From: Phycisphaerae bacterium RAS2
Lineage (GTDB): Bacteria; Planctomycetota; Phycisphaerae; UBA1845; UTPLA1
NCBI GenBank assembly: GCA_007753915.1
Contig: CP036352.1
Coordinates: 3,101,306 to 3,165,305, forward strand
Length of the DNA: 64,000 nt
Direction of reading: 5' to 3'
A program made the translations under genes and the position numbers. Positions 63,300-64,000 of the stretch are shown here, in pieces (position 1 is the first letter of the stretch; each line of letters opens with the position of its first letter). The notes below the pieces were generated by a model that worked only from the letters and a program-made list of their open reading frames with translations, did not search any database and was not told the origin of the DNA.

Positions 63300-64000
63300 T
63301 CATCCGGCGGTCGCCGCGACCTGGTTTGGCCGAATTGCCGCTGATCGCTTCCGCGGCCCACGCGCCACAACAACGGCGAACAAGTCCGAAAAGGCCCCCG
63401 CCATGTGTTCGACGCCGAACTCATGGATCGCCCTTCGCCGCGCCGCTTCGACGATCCGATGGCGAAGCGCAGCGTCGGTCGCCAATCGCTCAACCGACAT
63501 CGCCAGACCTTCCGAGTCGGCCGGGCGCGTCAAGAGCCCCGTCTGCTCGTGAACCAGAAACTCGCCGAGGCAGCCCACGTCCGGCGCGACAAAGGGCACG
63601 CCGCACACGGCCGCCTCCAGCATGCTCACGCTGAAGCACTCAACCTCGCTGCACAGACACGCCACGTCCAGCCCAAGCAGCAGGTCCGGCACGTCGTGTC
63701 GCGCGCCAAGCAACCGCAGGCGCTCGTGATCTAGGCCCGACGCCTCGGCGGCCGCCTGCACCGCGTCGCGGTTCGGCCCGTCGCCGATGATCAGGAATCG
63801 TATGTTTGGAAACCGCCCGGCCAGGGTGCGCGCCGCGCGAATGAAGACGTCGTGCCGCTTCTCTTCGCGCAGGTTCGCAACGATCCCCACGGCAAATTGA
63901 TCGTCGGCGAGCCGCAGCGCGCGCCGCGCTGCGCCGCGCGATCGGCCAATGAAGGCGTCCAGCTCGATGGCGTTGCGAATGACTGCGATGCGCCCGGCCG
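63300..64000 (-). CDS. Family 4 glycosyltransferase, C-terminal part (cut by right window edge)
   Basis: Open from base 64000, so the start lies outside the window; at least 233 residues are visible. RIAVIRNAIELDAF is the typical end of the N-terminal half. GIVANLREEKRHDVFIRAARTL and IRFLIIGDGPNRDAV are the donor half, and LCSEVECFSVSMLEAAVCGVPFVAPDVGCLGEF is a variant of the E-x7-E motif with SE.ECF in place of the usual SEGFG-like text. It ends about 160 bases before the other GT4 gene and continues the polysaccharide locus. Confidence 0.9.
   Translation of the reverse strand, partial: AGRIAVIRNAIELDAFIGRSRGAARRALRLADDQFAVGIVANLREEKRHDVFIRAARTLAGRFPNIRFLIIGDGPNRDAVQAAAEASGLDHERLRLLGARHDVPDLLLGLDVACLCSEVECFSVSMLEAAVCGVPFVAPDVGCLGEFLVHEQTGLLTRPADSEGLAMSVERLATDAALRHRIVEAARRRAIHEFGVEHMAGAFSDLFAVVVARGPRKRSAAIRPNQVAATAG

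Overview
The window is high-GC bacterial chromosome, most likely from a member of the Planctomycetota. The pointers are two PEP-CTERM proteins with the anchor PEPSSLALLGLGAMG plus a basic tail, two secreted proteins ending in dockerin-like EF-hand pairs (GDVNGSG, GDLDADGD), several zinc-ribbon proteins of planctomycete style, and an FG-GAP/VCBS secreted protein. Class is not resolved: there is no rRNA here, and a Phycisphaerae-like lineage is only a guess. No phage, IS element, integrase or CRISPR array was seen. The window is a core-genome mosaic with one small lower-GC accessory patch (about 38.94-40.17 kb) and many short dispersed repeats.

Layout. 0-3.3 kb: zinc-ribbon protein (cut by the left edge), HupE/UreJ membrane protein, tRNA-Arg(UCG), a four-unit Cys-rich lipoprotein and a dockerin-type secreted protein. 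3.9-6.8 kb: glmS and a PfkB sugar kinase. 6.8-10.6 kb (minus): coaD, a conserved hypothetical gene, an envelope lipoprotein and an RDD membrane protein as one compact operon. 10.8-15.4 kb (minus): a MacA/MacB-type efflux operon and alanine dehydrogenase. 15.8-20.3 kb (plus): soluble histidine kinase, NtrC-type regulator, orphan FliN-like protein and UDP-glucuronate decarboxylase. 20.4-25.3 kb: D-2-hydroxyacid dehydrogenase fusion, methyltransferase, divergent polysaccharide deacetylase. 25.3-27.4 kb: two PEP-CTERM genes separated by a repeat-rich spacer. 27.8-31.0 kb: uvrB, then a Fur-box-like promoter driving a small membrane protein and a heme oxygenase. 31.1-35.9 kb (minus): lon, proC, a TIM-barrel protein and a zinc ribbon. 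36.1-38.9 kb: the classic ffs-dnaX-ybaB-recR group. 39.0-40.2 kb: DUF4258/YgiT pair plus an unknown gene. 40.2-43.2 kb (minus): DUF58 and BatA/VWA proteins. 43.4-50.2 kb: clpS, PQQ beta-propeller protein, small lipoprotein, two repetitive Ser/Ala/Asn-rich secreted proteins, S9 peptidase, DUF1801 protein. 50.4-53.4 kb (minus): argR-argG-argH. 53.7-60.2 kb: metallo-hydrolase, L,D-transpeptidase, GT-C-like membrane protein, VCBS protein, exported prolyl aminopeptidase. 60.3-64 kb (minus): exopolysaccharide genes running off the right edge.

How it fits together. Surface biology dominates: protein-anchoring modules (PEP-CTERM, dockerin-like), polysaccharide synthesis (sugar transferase, WecG/TagA, two GT4 enzymes, UXS, deacetylase), efflux and wall cross-linking. 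The regulatory sites that stand out are a Fur-type operator over a well-formed promoter upstream of the heme oxygenase, twin palindromes over an apparently leaderless argR promoter, paired perfect hairpins before the NtrC-type gene, and strong TTGACA promoters before both PEP-CTERM genes. Five short tandem-heptanucleotide arrays lie at or just beyond the 3' ends of unrelated genes, and several REP-like palindromes fill intergenic gaps.
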